Positions 18,152 to 26,553 of a stretch of 64,000 bases of DNA are shown one piece after another. The stretch spans positions 1,178,001-1,242,000 of the forward strand of contig NZ_QHGY01000001.1 in the NCBI RefSeq assembly GCF_003254665.1, read 5' to 3'. This DNA is from Billgrantia lactosivorans. GTDB taxonomy: Bacteria; Pseudomonadota; Gammaproteobacteria; Pseudomonadales; Halomonadaceae. The notes under the pieces were generated by a model. It was not told where the DNA came from. It saw nothing but the letters and a program-made list of their open reading frames with translations, and searched no databases. The stretch's first letter is position 1. Every line of letters begins with the position of its first letter. Position numbers and translations under genes: made by a program.

Positions 18152-19402
18152 ATGCCACACCTGCACGTCGCGCTGGTGACCGAGCGCCCCGAGGTAAGCC
18201 TGATTCCGATTCTGCAGCTTCGCCCACAGCGGATCGTGCTGATACCCTGCCATTCATCGCCCCAGGCGGCCGAGCGACTGGCGATCCTGCTGCGCCACGA
18301 GCTGGCCCCCGGAACCGAGATCGAGACCTACACCCGCCTTCCCGCCAACGAACCCGAGCGCTGCGCCAGGTATGCCGATGAGCTGGCCGAGACCCTGTAT
18401 CGCCGCCAGTTCGATACGCCCTCCCTCTCGGTGACCGTGGACGCAGGCGGCTGCAGCACCCTGGTCGCCCTGCTGTTCCAGCAGGCCATGCGGCGCTGCG
18501 CCGCCGACTGGCTGCATGTCGACATCCAGGCCGGGGCGCTCTACCGCTTTGCCTACGCCGGCCCCGACTCCGCCCCCGAGGTCATGGCCATCGAGCCGGT
18601 ACTGGACGTCGACCGCTACCTGCAGGCCAACGGACGCAAGCGCGTGCGGGCACTCTCCGACAGCGACGAGTGGCGCCAGGCGTGTCGCCAGCGCAAGCCC
18701 CTGACCCGCTACCTCGCTCATCACGCCGACCACCTTGCCGTCCTGCTCGGTGAGCTGCACGACATGGTGCACGGCGAGGACGGGACGCTGGAGCGCGCCG
18801 GCCCCTACCCGGGAGCACGGCTTCGCCCCGGGGCAGAGCGACAGTGGCTGCACGAGGCGCCGGGCTTTCCCGCCACCGATGCGCTGAAGGCCCTGCATGA
18901 GGCCGGCCTGCTGCGCTGGTCGGGCGAGGCCCCTCGGGCAGTCGATATCGAGTCGGAGGAAGCCGCGCGCTACCTGGGCGGCGGCTGGCTGACCGAGTAC
19001 GCCTGGCTCAGCGGCCAGGAGGCCGGGCTGGCGCGTGTCTGTAGCGAGGCCCACATCCTCGATCTCAGTGGCGAGCACAACGGCGAACCGGTGGTATCGG
19101 ACTGCCTGGCGGTGGAACGCAACCAGCTGCTGTTCATCGAATCCCTCATTGCCCGTCCCGGCGCCAGCACCTGCATCGAGCAGGGCCTGAAGCGACTGCA
19201 CGGCATGCTCAACCATTCCGCAGGGCTCGCCGCCACCCGAGTGCTGCTGGCCTGCGGCGAGTTCGACAAGTCCCGACAGCGGCTCACCGAGCTGCAGCGC
19301 CTGCAGGGCCTGCAGGTCGCGGTCGTGGAGAACGCCGATCTCAAGCACCTCCCCGGCTTGCTGGCGGGCTGGAAGGAGCACGGCGCGTGGCCGGCACGGT
19401 GA
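18152..19402 (+). CDS. DUF1887/Card1-like protein: CARF-like N terminus plus PD-(D/E)XK domain with altered active site
   Basis: A 416-residue protein. The N-terminal region (about 1-155) reads as an alpha/beta Rossmann-like sensor with VDAGGCSTLVALLFQ near 97-110, as in CARF domains. The C-terminal region contains GGWLTEYAW (277-285), then D317 and E330 separated by exactly 13 residues, as in the DUF1887 PD-(D/E)XK nuclease core. The expected lysine two residues after E330 is replaced: the motif reads E-S-L instead of E-x-K. In Card1/Can2 proteins this core is a cyclic-oligoadenylate-activated nuclease acting in type III CRISPR immunity. No CRISPR array, cas gene or cyclase is in this window. 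Solo DUF1887 proteins do occur; their role is unclear. Confidence 0.72.
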   Translation: MPHLHVALVTERPEVSLIPILQLRPQRIVLIPCHSSPQAAERLAILLRHELAPGTEIETYTRLPANEPERCARYADELAETLYRRQFDTPSLSVTVDAGGCSTLVALLFQQAMRRCAADWLHVDIQAGALYRFAYAGPDSAPEVMAIEPVLDVDRYLQANGRKRVRALSDSDEWRQACRQRKPLTRYLAHHADHLAVLLGELHDMVHGEDGTLERAGPYPGARLRPGAERQWLHEAPGFPATDALKALHEAGLLRWSGEAPRAVDIESEEAARYLGGGWLTEYAWLSGQEAGLARVCSEAHILDLSGEHNGEPVVSDCLAVERNQLLFIESLIARPGASTCIEQGLKRLHGMLNHSAGLAATRVLLACGEFDKSRQRLTELQRLQGLQVAVVENADLKHLPGLLAGWKEHGAWPAR

Positions 19403-19416
19403 TTCGGTAGCCGACG

Positions 19417-19448
19417 AAAAGGCCCCCGTGACGCTCGTCACGGGGGCC
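19417..19448 (-). terminator. intrinsic terminator of the outer-membrane protein gene
   Basis: GGCCCCCGTGACG (19421-19433) and CGTCACGGGGGCC (19436-19448) form a 13-bp stem. On the minus strand the stem is followed by a short T-run (AAAA on the plus strand at 19417-19420). It lies just beyond the stop of the gene at 19471-20097. Confidence 0.85.
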
Positions 19449-19470
19449 TGGGTCGCGCAGGAAGGTCGCC

Positions 19471-20097
19471 TTAGAAGCGGTAGCGAATCCCGACGCTGGC
19501 GGCATCGAAGGTTTGGTCGGACTTGTCCAGGTAGCGCATGTAGTCGGCGCCCACGGCCAGGTTGGGCGCCACGTCGAACTCGGCGCCGCCGCCATAGGAG
19601 AAACCGCTCTCGCGGTCGGTGTCGAAGTCCACTTCGGTGAAGCCCGCCAGGCCGTAGAGGCGAAACTGCTGGGAGACCGGCAGGGTGCCCTTGGCATAGG
19701 CGCCCACCAGGTAATCCAGCTCTGTCGGGCCTTCGGACCCGCCGGTACCCAGATGGGCCTCGGCGCCGAAGTAGTCATTGAACTGCGCGCCGCCGTTGAG
19801 ACGCAGGCCCACGGAATCGGCCGAGGAGCCCTGGTCAGGGTCGACCTCCCAGAACATGGCATCGGCCCCGACGTAGGGGCGCGGATACATGGGGCCCTGG
19901 CCCTGCGCCTGGCCGCGAGCCTGACGCGGCGGTTGGCCCTGGGTCTGTTGGCTTCGTGGCTGGGTCTGGGTCGGCTGGGTCTGGGTCGGCTGGCCCTGCG
20001 TCGGCTGAGTCTGCGTCGGCTGGGTCTGCTGGGCCTGGGCAGAAACGGCCATGCCACTGGCGACGGCAATGGCTGCGGTAATGGCTAGCGGTTTCAT
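19471..20097 (-). CDS. YfaZ-like outer-membrane beta-barrel protein
   Basis: A 208-residue protein with a signal peptide (about residues 1-22, ending AQA). A Gln/Thr/Pro-rich linker of about 45 residues follows (QTQPTQ-type repeats), then a small beta-barrel. The body alternates amphipathic strands such as YVGADAMFWEVD and GLRLNGGAQFND and ends GIRYRF, a terminal aromatic residue typical of outer-membrane proteins. This fits YfaZ/OmpA-like small barrels; function unknown. SD AAGGAGG lies six bases before the ATG, and a palindrome (20114-20126) sits in the untranslated leader. Confidence 0.8.
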   Translation of the reverse strand: MKPLAITAAIAVASGMAVSAQAQQTQPTQTQPTQGQPTQTQPTQTQPRSQQTQGQPPRQARGQAQGQGPMYPRPYVGADAMFWEVDPDQGSSADSVGLRLNGGAQFNDYFGAEAHLGTGGSEGPTELDYLVGAYAKGTLPVSQQFRLYGLAGFTEVDFDTDRESGFSYGGGAEFDVAPNLAVGADYMRYLDKSDQTFDAASVGIRYRF

Positions 20098-20113
20098 GTC
20101 GCACCTCCTTTAA

Positions 20114-20126
20114 GAAACAGTGTTTC
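20114..20126. promoter_or_regulatory. GAAAC-AGT-GTTTC palindrome in the leader of the outer-membrane protein gene
   Basis: Perfect 5-bp arms with a three-base centre, located four bases upstream of the Shine-Dalgarno sequence. It could be a repressor site or a small mRNA hairpin. The GAAAC...GTTTC pattern resembles sites of PsrA-type TetR regulators, but those usually have a four-base spacer. Confidence 0.3.
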
Positions 20127-20177
20127 CTTACACCACGAACCAGTCTGGTACAGCGGTGCCGACGATGCAAGCGCAGC

Positions 20178-20874
20178 TCAGCGAGATGAGAGGCTGAGCA
20201 CCACGATTCCTCCCAGCACGATGGCCCCGCCGACCAGCTGCGCGGCCGAGAGCATCTGCCCCAGTACCAGATAGCCCAGCAGCAGCGAAGCGACCGGCTC
20301 CACGTTCATCACCGGCGCGTTGCGCGCCATTTCCAGGCGCGGCACGCCCCAGCCCGAACGCCACGCCGGGCAGCCACTCCGGGCCGAGCGTCTCGGGGCT
20401 CGCCAGCCAGGCCGGGACGTCGAGCACGATCACCAGGCCCACCAGGATCGCGGCCATGATCAGCGCCGCGCGCAGCGTCGGGCGCGGCCCACCCAGCGCC
20501 CAGGTGATCAGCGCCAGCTGGATGGGAAAGGTGTTCATCAGCAACAGCGCCACCACCACCGGAATCCGCGCCACCGCCGAATAGAGGCACAGGCTCTGAA
20601 TCGCGACCATCAGCCCCGCCAGCAGTTGCCAGTAACCGCTGCCGGCCGGTAGCGACACGCGCTTGCCCTGCCACAGGAAGAGCGCCGACAGCACGACGAG
20701 CGCCACGGCCGAGCGCACCAGCACGGCGAGCAGCAGGCCGGTGCCCTCGTCGAACGCCAGCCGGGCCGCGACATGGTTGCCGGCGAAGAGGGTGGCGACG
20801 CAGGCCAGCAGCAGGACGGCGAGATGGCGCGGCAGCAGCGATACGCTGCCAAGCGCCGCGGTGTCAGTCGACAT
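20178..20874 (-). pseudogene. DMT (EamA) transporter gene broken by internal deletion
   Basis: The first 176 or so codons (20874 down to about 20345) encode a normal EamA repeat plus the start of the second (GPEWLPGVAFGLG). After a junction near 20340 the original frame runs into unrelated sequence and stops at 20128. In another frame the sequence VPRLEMARNAPVMNVEPVA... resumes and continues to a stop at 20178-20180; this is the proper C-terminal end of an EamA protein. Together the two parts give about 230 residues, while the family has about 300. A stretch of roughly 70 codons from the second repeat has been lost, with a frame change. The product is almost certainly non-functional. Confidence 0.8.
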
Positions 20875-20981
20875 GGCGGTTTCCAGCGGCCTGGGGTAGC
20901 GTCAGCATGCCAGCATTTTCAATAGACGGCTAATAAAGTGCACGCTTGACCTGGAGCAGGACCGAGCGCGCGGACGGAATG

Positions 20982-21004
20982 ATAGACTAAAGTCTTACGT
21001 CTAT
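20982..21004. promoter_or_regulatory. nested palindromes upstream of ackA
   Basis: ATAGAC (20982-20987) pairs with GTCTAT (20999-21004). An inner AGACT-AA-AGTCT palindrome (20984-20995) shares its left arm, so the two structures are alternatives. They lie 34 bases before the ackA start in an AT-richer patch. Candidate operator or leader hairpin; no known consensus recognised. Confidence 0.35.
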
Positions 21005-21037
21005 CCTGCCACTACATTTTCCTCATGCGGAGCCCCG

Positions 21038-22216
21038 ATGAACGCCTCGGTACTGGTCATCAACTGCGGTTCGTCGTCGATCAAATACGCCCTGGTACCG
21101 TCCGAGCCGGATCAGCCGCGCCTGGCCGGGCTGGCGGAACGGCTGGGCAGCGGTGACGCCCGACTCAAGGGCATCGACAGCCGTGGCGACGCCTTCACGC
21201 AGGCCCTCGGCGAGGCCGATCACACGCATGCGCTGGCCGCCATTCTCGATCGCCTGGAGGGGAACCGGCCCAGCGCGGTGGGCCACCGCATCGTGCACGG
21301 CGGAGAACGCTTCACCCGCGCCGCCCTGATCGACGACGACGTGGTCGCGGCGATCGAGCGCACTTCGGCACTGGCCCCGCTGCACAACCCGGCCAACCTG
21401 GCGGGGCTGGCCGCCACGCGCCGCCTGTTTCCCGACCTGCCCCAGGTCGCCGTGTTCGACACCGCCTTCCACCAGAGCCTGCCGGAGCGGGCCTACCGCT
21501 ACGCCCTGCCGGAGCCGCTCTACCGCGACCATGGCATCCGTCGCTACGGCTTCCACGGCACCAGCCACGCCTACGTCAGCCGCCGCGCCGAGGCGCTCAG
21601 CGGATTGGAAGGTGGGGCCTGGCTCACCGCCCACCTGGGCAACGGCTGCTCGACCTGTGCCGTCTGGCGGGGCCGCAGCCTCGATACCAGCATGGGGCTC
21701 ACCCCGCTGGAAGGGGTCGCGATGGGCACGCGCAGCGGCGACGTCGACCCCGGCTTGCACGCGCACCTGGCACGCCAACTGGGCTGGTCGCTCGAACGCA
21801 TCGACGAGGTGCTCAACCGCGACAGCGGCCTGCTGGGCCTCTCGGGGCTGACCAACGACATGCGCGAGCTGGAAGCCGCCGAGGCGACCGGCCATGCCGG
21901 CGCCACGCTTGCCATCGAGGTGTTCTGCTACCGCATCGCCAAGTCGCTGGCCGCCCTCTCCTGCGCCCTGCCCCGCCTCGACGGGCTGGTCTTCACCGGC
22001 GGCATCGGCGAGAACTCCGCCCGGGTGCGCGAGAAGGTTGTGCTGCTGCTGCCGCATTTCGGCCTGCAGCTCAACCGCACCGTGAACGGCGAGACGATCC
22101 GCGGACGCGAGGGCCGCATCGATGCCGGGGGACGCCATCTGTGGGTCATCCCCACCGACGAGGAGGGACAGATCGCCACCGAAACCCGCCAGCGACTGGA
22201 TGAGGCCAACGCATGA
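21038..22216 (+). CDS. ackA: acetate kinase
   Basis: A 392-residue ASKHA-fold kinase interconverting acetyl phosphate and acetate with ATP. It begins [16 protein letters not shown], the acetokinase signature 1 and phosphate-binding segment. Signature 2, GHRIVHGGE, lies near residue 82, and [12 protein letters not shown] (near 170) and the [13 protein letters not shown] adenosine segment (near 320) follow. Full length for the family. The stop overlaps the pta start by four bases (ATGA), so kinase and phosphotransacetylase are translationally coupled. Confidence 0.97.
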   Translation: MNASVLVINCGSSSIKYALVPSEPDQPRLAGLAERLGSGDARLKGIDSRGDAFTQALGEADHTHALAAILDRLEGNRPSAVGHRIVHGGERFTRAALIDDDVVAAIERTSALAPLHNPANLAGLAATRRLFPDLPQVAVFDTAFHQSLPERAYRYALPEPLYRDHGIRRYGFHGTSHAYVSRRAEALSGLEGGAWLTAHLGNGCSTCAVWRGRSLDTSMGLTPLEGVAMGTRSGDVDPGLHAHLARQLGWSLERIDEVLNRDSGLLGLSGLTNDMRELEAAEATGHAGATLAIEVFCYRIAKSLAALSCALPRLDGLVFTGGIGENSARVREKVVLLLPHFGLQLNRTVNGETIRGREGRIDAGGRHLWVIPTDEEGQIATETRQRLDEANA

Positions 22217-24387
22217 CACCGCACGACACCCGCCCGCAGACCCAGGTCCTGCTGATGGTCCCCACCGGCGTCGGGGTCGGCCTGACCTCGGCCAGCCTGG
22301 GCCTGATGCAGGCCCTCGACACCATCGGCCTGAAGACCGGCTTCTTCAAGCCGTTCCGCCAGGACGAGCTCAACGGTCCCGGTCCCGACCGCTCCACGGC
22401 GCTGGTCAGCAGCACCCTCGGGCTGCGCCCGCCGGCGCCCATCGCCCAGGCCGACATGGAGCGCCTGCTGCGCCAGGATCGCCTCGACGTGCTGATGGAA
22501 GAGGTCATCGAGCGGTTCGACGAAGTGGCCGGCAGCCATGACGGCATCACGCCGGACCTGATCGTGGTCGAAGGCGTGGTGCCCACCGCCCACGGCACCT
22601 ACGCCACCCAGCTCAATGCCCAGCTGGCCCATGCGCTCAACGCGCGCATCATCCTGGTCGGCAGCGGTGACGCCGCCGCTCCCGAGGCGCTGGCGGAACA
22701 GCTCGATATGCACGCCCGTGCCTTCGGCGGCGTGGGCTCGGCGCGCACCTTGGGCTGCATCCTGATGCGCATGCACAACCTGCCCGGCGCCGAGGAGCCG
22801 GCGCTGGCCGCGGGCACCAGCGGCGTCGCCCTCGACGATGCCTTTCTCGCCGAGCTACGCCGCCACTCGCCGGCGCTGGCCACCGACCGCTTCCACCTGA
22901 TCGGCGTGGTGCCCTACAACCCGGCGCTGATCGCGCCGCGGGTGGTCGACGTGGCGCGGGCGCTCGACGCGCGCTTCCTCAGCGAGGGCGACGCCGCCAA
23001 CCGGCGGGTGCTCTCCACCAGCCTGTGCGCCCGCAGTGCCGCCAACGCCCTGCACGTGTTCCGCCCCGGCAGCCTGATCGTGACCTCCGGCGACCGCGAC
23101 GACATCGTGCTGGCCTCGGCGCTGGCCACCATGAACGGGGTGCCCATGGCCGGCGTGCTGCTGACCAACGGCTTCATGCCCAACGACAACATGATCGAGA
23201 TGTGCCGGCCGGCGCTGAAGACCGGCATGCCGGTGCTGGCGGTGGATACCGACAGCTTCACCACGGCCAAGAACCTGGGCCGCATGGGCAACGACATCCC
23301 CATGGACGACCTGGAGCGCGCCGAACAGGTGACGCGCTTCGTCGCCGGCCACCTGGATCTGCAGTGGCTCAAGGATCACCTGAGCCGCGGCTTCACCCGC
23401 CGCCTGTCGCCCTCGGCGTTTCGCCATCAGCTGGTCAAGCTGGCCCAGCGCGCCAACCGGCGCATCATCCTGCCCGAGGGCAGCGAGCCGCGAACCGTGG
23501 AGGCCGCCGCCATCTGCCAGCGCCGCGGCATCGCCGACTGCGTGCTGCTGGCGCGTCGCGAGGAGGTCGAGGAGGTGGCCCGCAACCGCGGCATCGAGTT
23601 GCCGGAAGGACTCGAGATCCTCGACCCCGAGCGGATCCGCCACCGCTACGTGGCGCCCATGGTCGAGCGCCGCCGCGGCAAGGTGAACGAGCTGACCGCG
23701 GAGGACCAGCTGCAGGACAACGTGGTGCTCGGCACCATGATGCTGCAGCTCGACGAGGTTGACGGGCTGGTGTCCGGGGCCATCCATACCACCGCCAACA
23801 CCGTGCGGCCCGCCTTCCAGTTGATCAAGACCGCCCCCGGCTACCGCCAGGTGTCGTCGATCTTCTTCATGCTGCTGCCGGAACAGGTGGTGGTCTACGG
23901 CGACTGCGCGGTCAACCCCGACCCCGACGCCGAGGCGCTGGCCGAAATCGCCATCCAGAGTGCGCGCTCCGCCCAGGCCTTCGGCATCGAGCCGCGGGTG
24001 GCGATGATCAGCTACTCCACCGGCGAGTCGGGCAGCGGCGCCGACGTCGACAAGGTGCGCCAGGCCACGCGCCTGGCCCGCGAGCTGGCGCCGGACCTGC
24101 TGATCGACGGCCCGCTGCAGTACGACGCCGCCGCCATCGAGAGCGTCGGCCGGCAGAAGGCACCCGACTCAGCGGTGGCGGGACGCGCCACGGTGTTCGT
24201 CTTTCCCGACCTCAACACCGGCAACACCACCTACAAGGCGGTGCAGCGCAGCGCCCGGGTGGTCAGCGTGGGGCCGATGCTGCAGGGCCTCAACAAGCCG
24301 GTCAACGACCTCTCACGCGGAGCCCTGGTCGACGACATCGTCTACACCATCGCGCTGACCGCCATCCAGGCCGCCCAGCGCAGCTGA
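22213..24387 (+). CDS. pta: phosphate acetyltransferase (long, three-domain form)
   Basis: A 724-residue enzyme converting acetyl-CoA and phosphate to acetyl phosphate. It has the three-part gammaproteobacterial layout: an N-terminal P-loop/BioD-like domain (starting [21 protein letters not shown]), a central DRTGG domain (about 215-330) and a C-terminal PTA_PTB catalytic domain (about 385-720). The catalytic domain carries [16 protein letters not shown] and [10 protein letters not shown]. Its last 75 bases overlap, on the opposite strand, the end of thiO. It works with AckA in acetate production or uptake. Confidence 0.97.
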   Translation: MTPHDTRPQTQVLLMVPTGVGVGLTSASLGLMQALDTIGLKTGFFKPFRQDELNGPGPDRSTALVSSTLGLRPPAPIAQADMERLLRQDRLDVLMEEVIERFDEVAGSHDGITPDLIVVEGVVPTAHGTYATQLNAQLAHALNARIILVGSGDAAAPEALAEQLDMHARAFGGVGSARTLGCILMRMHNLPGAEEPALAAGTSGVALDDAFLAELRRHSPALATDRFHLIGVVPYNPALIAPRVVDVARALDARFLSEGDAANRRVLSTSLCARSAANALHVFRPGSLIVTSGDRDDIVLASALATMNGVPMAGVLLTNGFMPNDNMIEMCRPALKTGMPVLAVDTDSFTTAKNLGRMGNDIPMDDLERAEQVTRFVAGHLDLQWLKDHLSRGFTRRLSPSAFRHQLVKLAQRANRRIILPEGSEPRTVEAAAICQRRGIADCVLLARREEVEEVARNRGIELPEGLEILDPERIRHRYVAPMVERRRGKVNELTAEDQLQDNVVLGTMMLQLDEVDGLVSGAIHTTANTVRPAFQLIKTAPGYRQVSSIFFMLLPEQVVVYGDCAVNPDPDAEALAEIAIQSARSAQAFGIEPRVAMISYSTGESGSGADVDKVRQATRLARELAPDLLIDGPLQYDAAAIESVGRQKAPDSAVAGRATVFVFPDLNTGNTTYKAVQRSARVVSVGPMLQGLNKPVNDLSRGALVDDIVYTIALTAIQAAQRS

Positions 24388-25497
24388 GCGCGCCCGGCGC
24401 CGGCCCGGCCGGTAGGGCGCGGGGTCGATGGCCGGCTCGCGCTCGAGCAGCAGGTCGACCAGCAGCCGGGTCGCCGCCGGCGCCAGCACCAGGCCGTTGC
24501 GGTAGTGCCCGGCGTTGACGTAGAGGCCCTCGAGGCCGGGCACGGCGCCGATGAAGGGAATGCCGTCCGGCGCCCCCGGGCGCAGCCCGGCCCAGTGATG
24601 CTCGATCTCGCAATCAGCCAGGGCCGGCAGCATGGCCACGGCGCTCTGCCGCAGCGACTCGCGCGCCTCCTCGGTGGTGCGCTTGTCGAAGTCGACCTGC
24701 TCCAGCGTCGAGCCGACCAGCACCCGGCCGTCGCCGCGGGGAATCAGGTAGCGCCCGTCGGCCAGCACCACCCGCTCGAGCAGTTGGCGACCGCCCGGCA
24801 TCGGCGGCGTGGTGAAGAGCATCATCTGCCCCTTGACCGGCCGCACCGGCAGCGCCACGTCATGTTCGGCGAGCAGCGCCCCGCTCCAGGCCCCGCCGCA
24901 CAGCACCACCCGGCCGGCATCGATGCGCCCCCTGGCGGTCTCCACGCCGCACGCCCGGCCGCCCTCGATGACGAGCCGCTGCACTGCGGTCTCCTCCACC
25001 ACCTCGACGTTGGCCAGTGCTTCCAGCCGCGCCCGCAGCGCCCGACACAGGCGCGGGTTGCGCACGCTGCCCAGGCTGGGCATCCACAGGCCGCCATCGA
25101 GACCCTCGCACAGCCAGGGTTCGCGGGCGTAGAGGAAGCTCGCGTCGACCCGCTCCAGCGGCCACCCCTGGCGCTGCGCCCAGGCGGAAGCCCGCTCTGC
25201 GTCGTCCACTCGCAGGTAGAGCAACCCCTTCTGACGGTACTCGATATCGATGCCGGTGGACTCGAGCAGGCTCTCGGCCAGCTCGGCATAGTGGCGCGCG
25301 GCAGCGTGGGCGAGCTGCGACACGGGTTCGCTGTAGCGCCAGGGATAGAGCGGCGAGACGATGCCGCCACCGGCCCAGGAGGCCTCCCGGCCACAGCGGC
25401 CGCGTTCCACCAGGGTCACGCCATGGCCGGCTTCGGCCAGCTGACAGGCGCTCAACATGCCGATGACACCGCCACCGATGATCAGGAAGTCGTTCAC
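24313..25497 (-). CDS. thiO: glycine oxidase ThiO
   Basis: A 394-residue FAD-dependent amine oxidase (DAO family) with the N-terminal dinucleotide motif IIGGGVIGMLSACQLAEAG and the C-terminal GLRPGAPDGIPFIGAVPGLEGLYVNAGHYRNGL block typical of ThiO. It makes iminoglycine for the thiazole half of thiamine. The frame opens at an ATG at 25509, but the GTG at 25497 is preferred because GGAG lies six bases upstream of it and nothing comparable precedes the ATG. The C-terminal tail after about residue 360 is not conserved and is encoded antisense to the end of pta. No thiS or thiG neighbours are seen. Confidence 0.88.
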   Translation of the reverse strand: MNDFLIIGGGVIGMLSACQLAEAGHGVTLVERGRCGREASWAGGGIVSPLYPWRYSEPVSQLAHAAARHYAELAESLLESTGIDIEYRQKGLLYLRVDDAERASAWAQRQGWPLERVDASFLYAREPWLCEGLDGGLWMPSLGSVRNPRLCRALRARLEALANVEVVEETAVQRLVIEGGRACGVETARGRIDAGRVVLCGGAWSGALLAEHDVALPVRPVKGQMMLFTTPPMPGGRQLLERVVLADGRYLIPRGDGRVLVGSTLEQVDFDKRTTEEARESLRQSAVAMLPALADCEIEHHWAGLRPGAPDGIPFIGAVPGLEGLYVNAGHYRNGLVLAPAATRLLVDLLLEREPAIDPAPYRPGRRRARSAALGGLDGGQRDGVDDVVDQGSA

Positions 25498-25663
25498 GCA
25501 GTGCTCCATGACTCGTGGCCGCCGCTGGGGCGGACGTTCAGGCCCATGATACGTCTGTGCCCCGCCGAGGCGCAGGCCTGGCAGTGCGGCTGAGTGAGGC
25601 GCATCGGGGGCGGCACCTCCTCTCGTCGCCGCGCCGAAGCAGGCGCTCCATGGTAACCAAAAG

Positions 25664-25679
25664 CTGCCTCGAGAGGCAG
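25664..25679. other. small hairpin in the thiO upstream region
   Basis: CTGCCT (25664-25669) and AGGCAG (25674-25679) flank a CGAG loop, between thiO (minus) and the methyltransferase gene (plus). No gene was found in the 265-base gap 25498-25762. The stem is short and may be incidental. Confidence 0.3.
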
Positions 25680-25762
25680 GATCGGCAGGGCTCCCCTTTC
25701 ACGCCGAGCCAGGCTGGCCTAGAGTGGAGGCATGTTCAGCTAAAACTGAAGGAGGAATGCCC

Positions 25763-26365
25763 ATGGCGGTTCAAGAGCGACCCTCGGTCGTGGCAGGCCC
25801 CGAGCGACGGGCTCAACTGTCGCTGTTCGCCCGCAACTTCTTCAAGCATCCCCGCATGTTGGGCTCGATCATTCCCAGTTCCTCCTTTCTCATACGCCGC
25901 CTGCTGGAGCCAGTCGACTGGGAGCGAGCGCGAGTCATTGTCGAATACGGGCCCGGCGTGGGCACCATCACCCAGGAGATCCTCAACCGCCTTCATCCCG
26001 ACGCCACCCTGGTGGTCATCGAGACCAACGGGGACTTCGTCGACTACCTCAACCGCACCCTGGTCGATCCACGGCTGAAGGTGATCGCCGGCTCGGCCGA
26101 GGCGATCGAAGCCGAGCTGGAGCGACTCGGACTGCCCGCCGCCGATTACGTCGTGGCGGGCCTGCCCTTCAGCACCATGCCGGCCGACTGCCGGGAGCGT
26201 ATCCTGGCGGGCAGCCGGGCCGCCCTGGCGCCCCAGGGTTCCATGCTGATCTACCAGTTCTCGCCCAAGGTCTCCTCCGACCTGCACCAGACCTTCTCTC
26301 GCGTGGAGAGCGCCTTCGAACCCATCAACATCCCGCCAGCCAGGGTCTACTTCTGCCACAAGTAA
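25763..26365 (+). CDS. class I SAM methyltransferase (phospholipid N-methyltransferase/rRNA methylase-like)
   Basis: A 200-residue Rossmann methyltransferase. Motif I is VEYGPGVGTITQEIL (near residues 52-66), followed by VVIETNGDFVDYLN and a motif IV region VAGLPFSTMPADCRERIL. This pattern matches bacterial PmtA-like phospholipid methyltransferases, including the basic amphipathic N terminus (RNFFKHPRMLGSIIPSSSFLIRRL) that can bind membranes. Of two adjacent in-frame ATG codons, 25763 is chosen because GGAGG lies seven bases upstream, while 25757 would leave almost no spacing. The substrate is an inference from pattern only. Confidence 0.75.
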   Translation: MAVQERPSVVAGPERRAQLSLFARNFFKHPRMLGSIIPSSSFLIRRLLEPVDWERARVIVEYGPGVGTITQEILNRLHPDATLVVIETNGDFVDYLNRTLVDPRLKVIAGSAEAIEAELERLGLPAADYVVAGLPFSTMPADCRERILAGSRAALAPQGSMLIYQFSPKVSSDLHQTFSRVESAFEPINIPPARVYFCHK

Positions 26366-26402
26366 GCCCGCCAGGCGGGCCCGCAGGCCGCCTGGCCTGC
26401 GG
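26366..26402 (+). terminator. double hairpin after the methyltransferase gene
   Basis: GCCCGCC-A-GGCGGGC (26366-26380) is followed directly by CCGCAGGCC-GCCT-GGCCTGCGG (26381-26402), immediately after the stop codon. The second stem is 9 bp with a four-base loop. No U-run follows, so efficiency is uncertain. Confidence 0.55.
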
Positions 26403-26553
26403 TACCTTCCCCCTCCCCGACAGTAGCCCCCCGACGACGAGCGCCGCGGCATTCCGCAGCCGTCGAACCGGCCCCGGCGCTGGTTCCACGCCCGCAAACC
26501 GCCTATCCTCTTGTGTCCGAATCCATCCGCCAAGCACTGCAAGGGAGAAACCC

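Noticed and set aside
18152..19402. CRISPR locus around the Card1-like gene
   Set aside because: No direct-repeat array and no cas gene were seen on either side; the neighbours are thiC and an outer-membrane protein gene.
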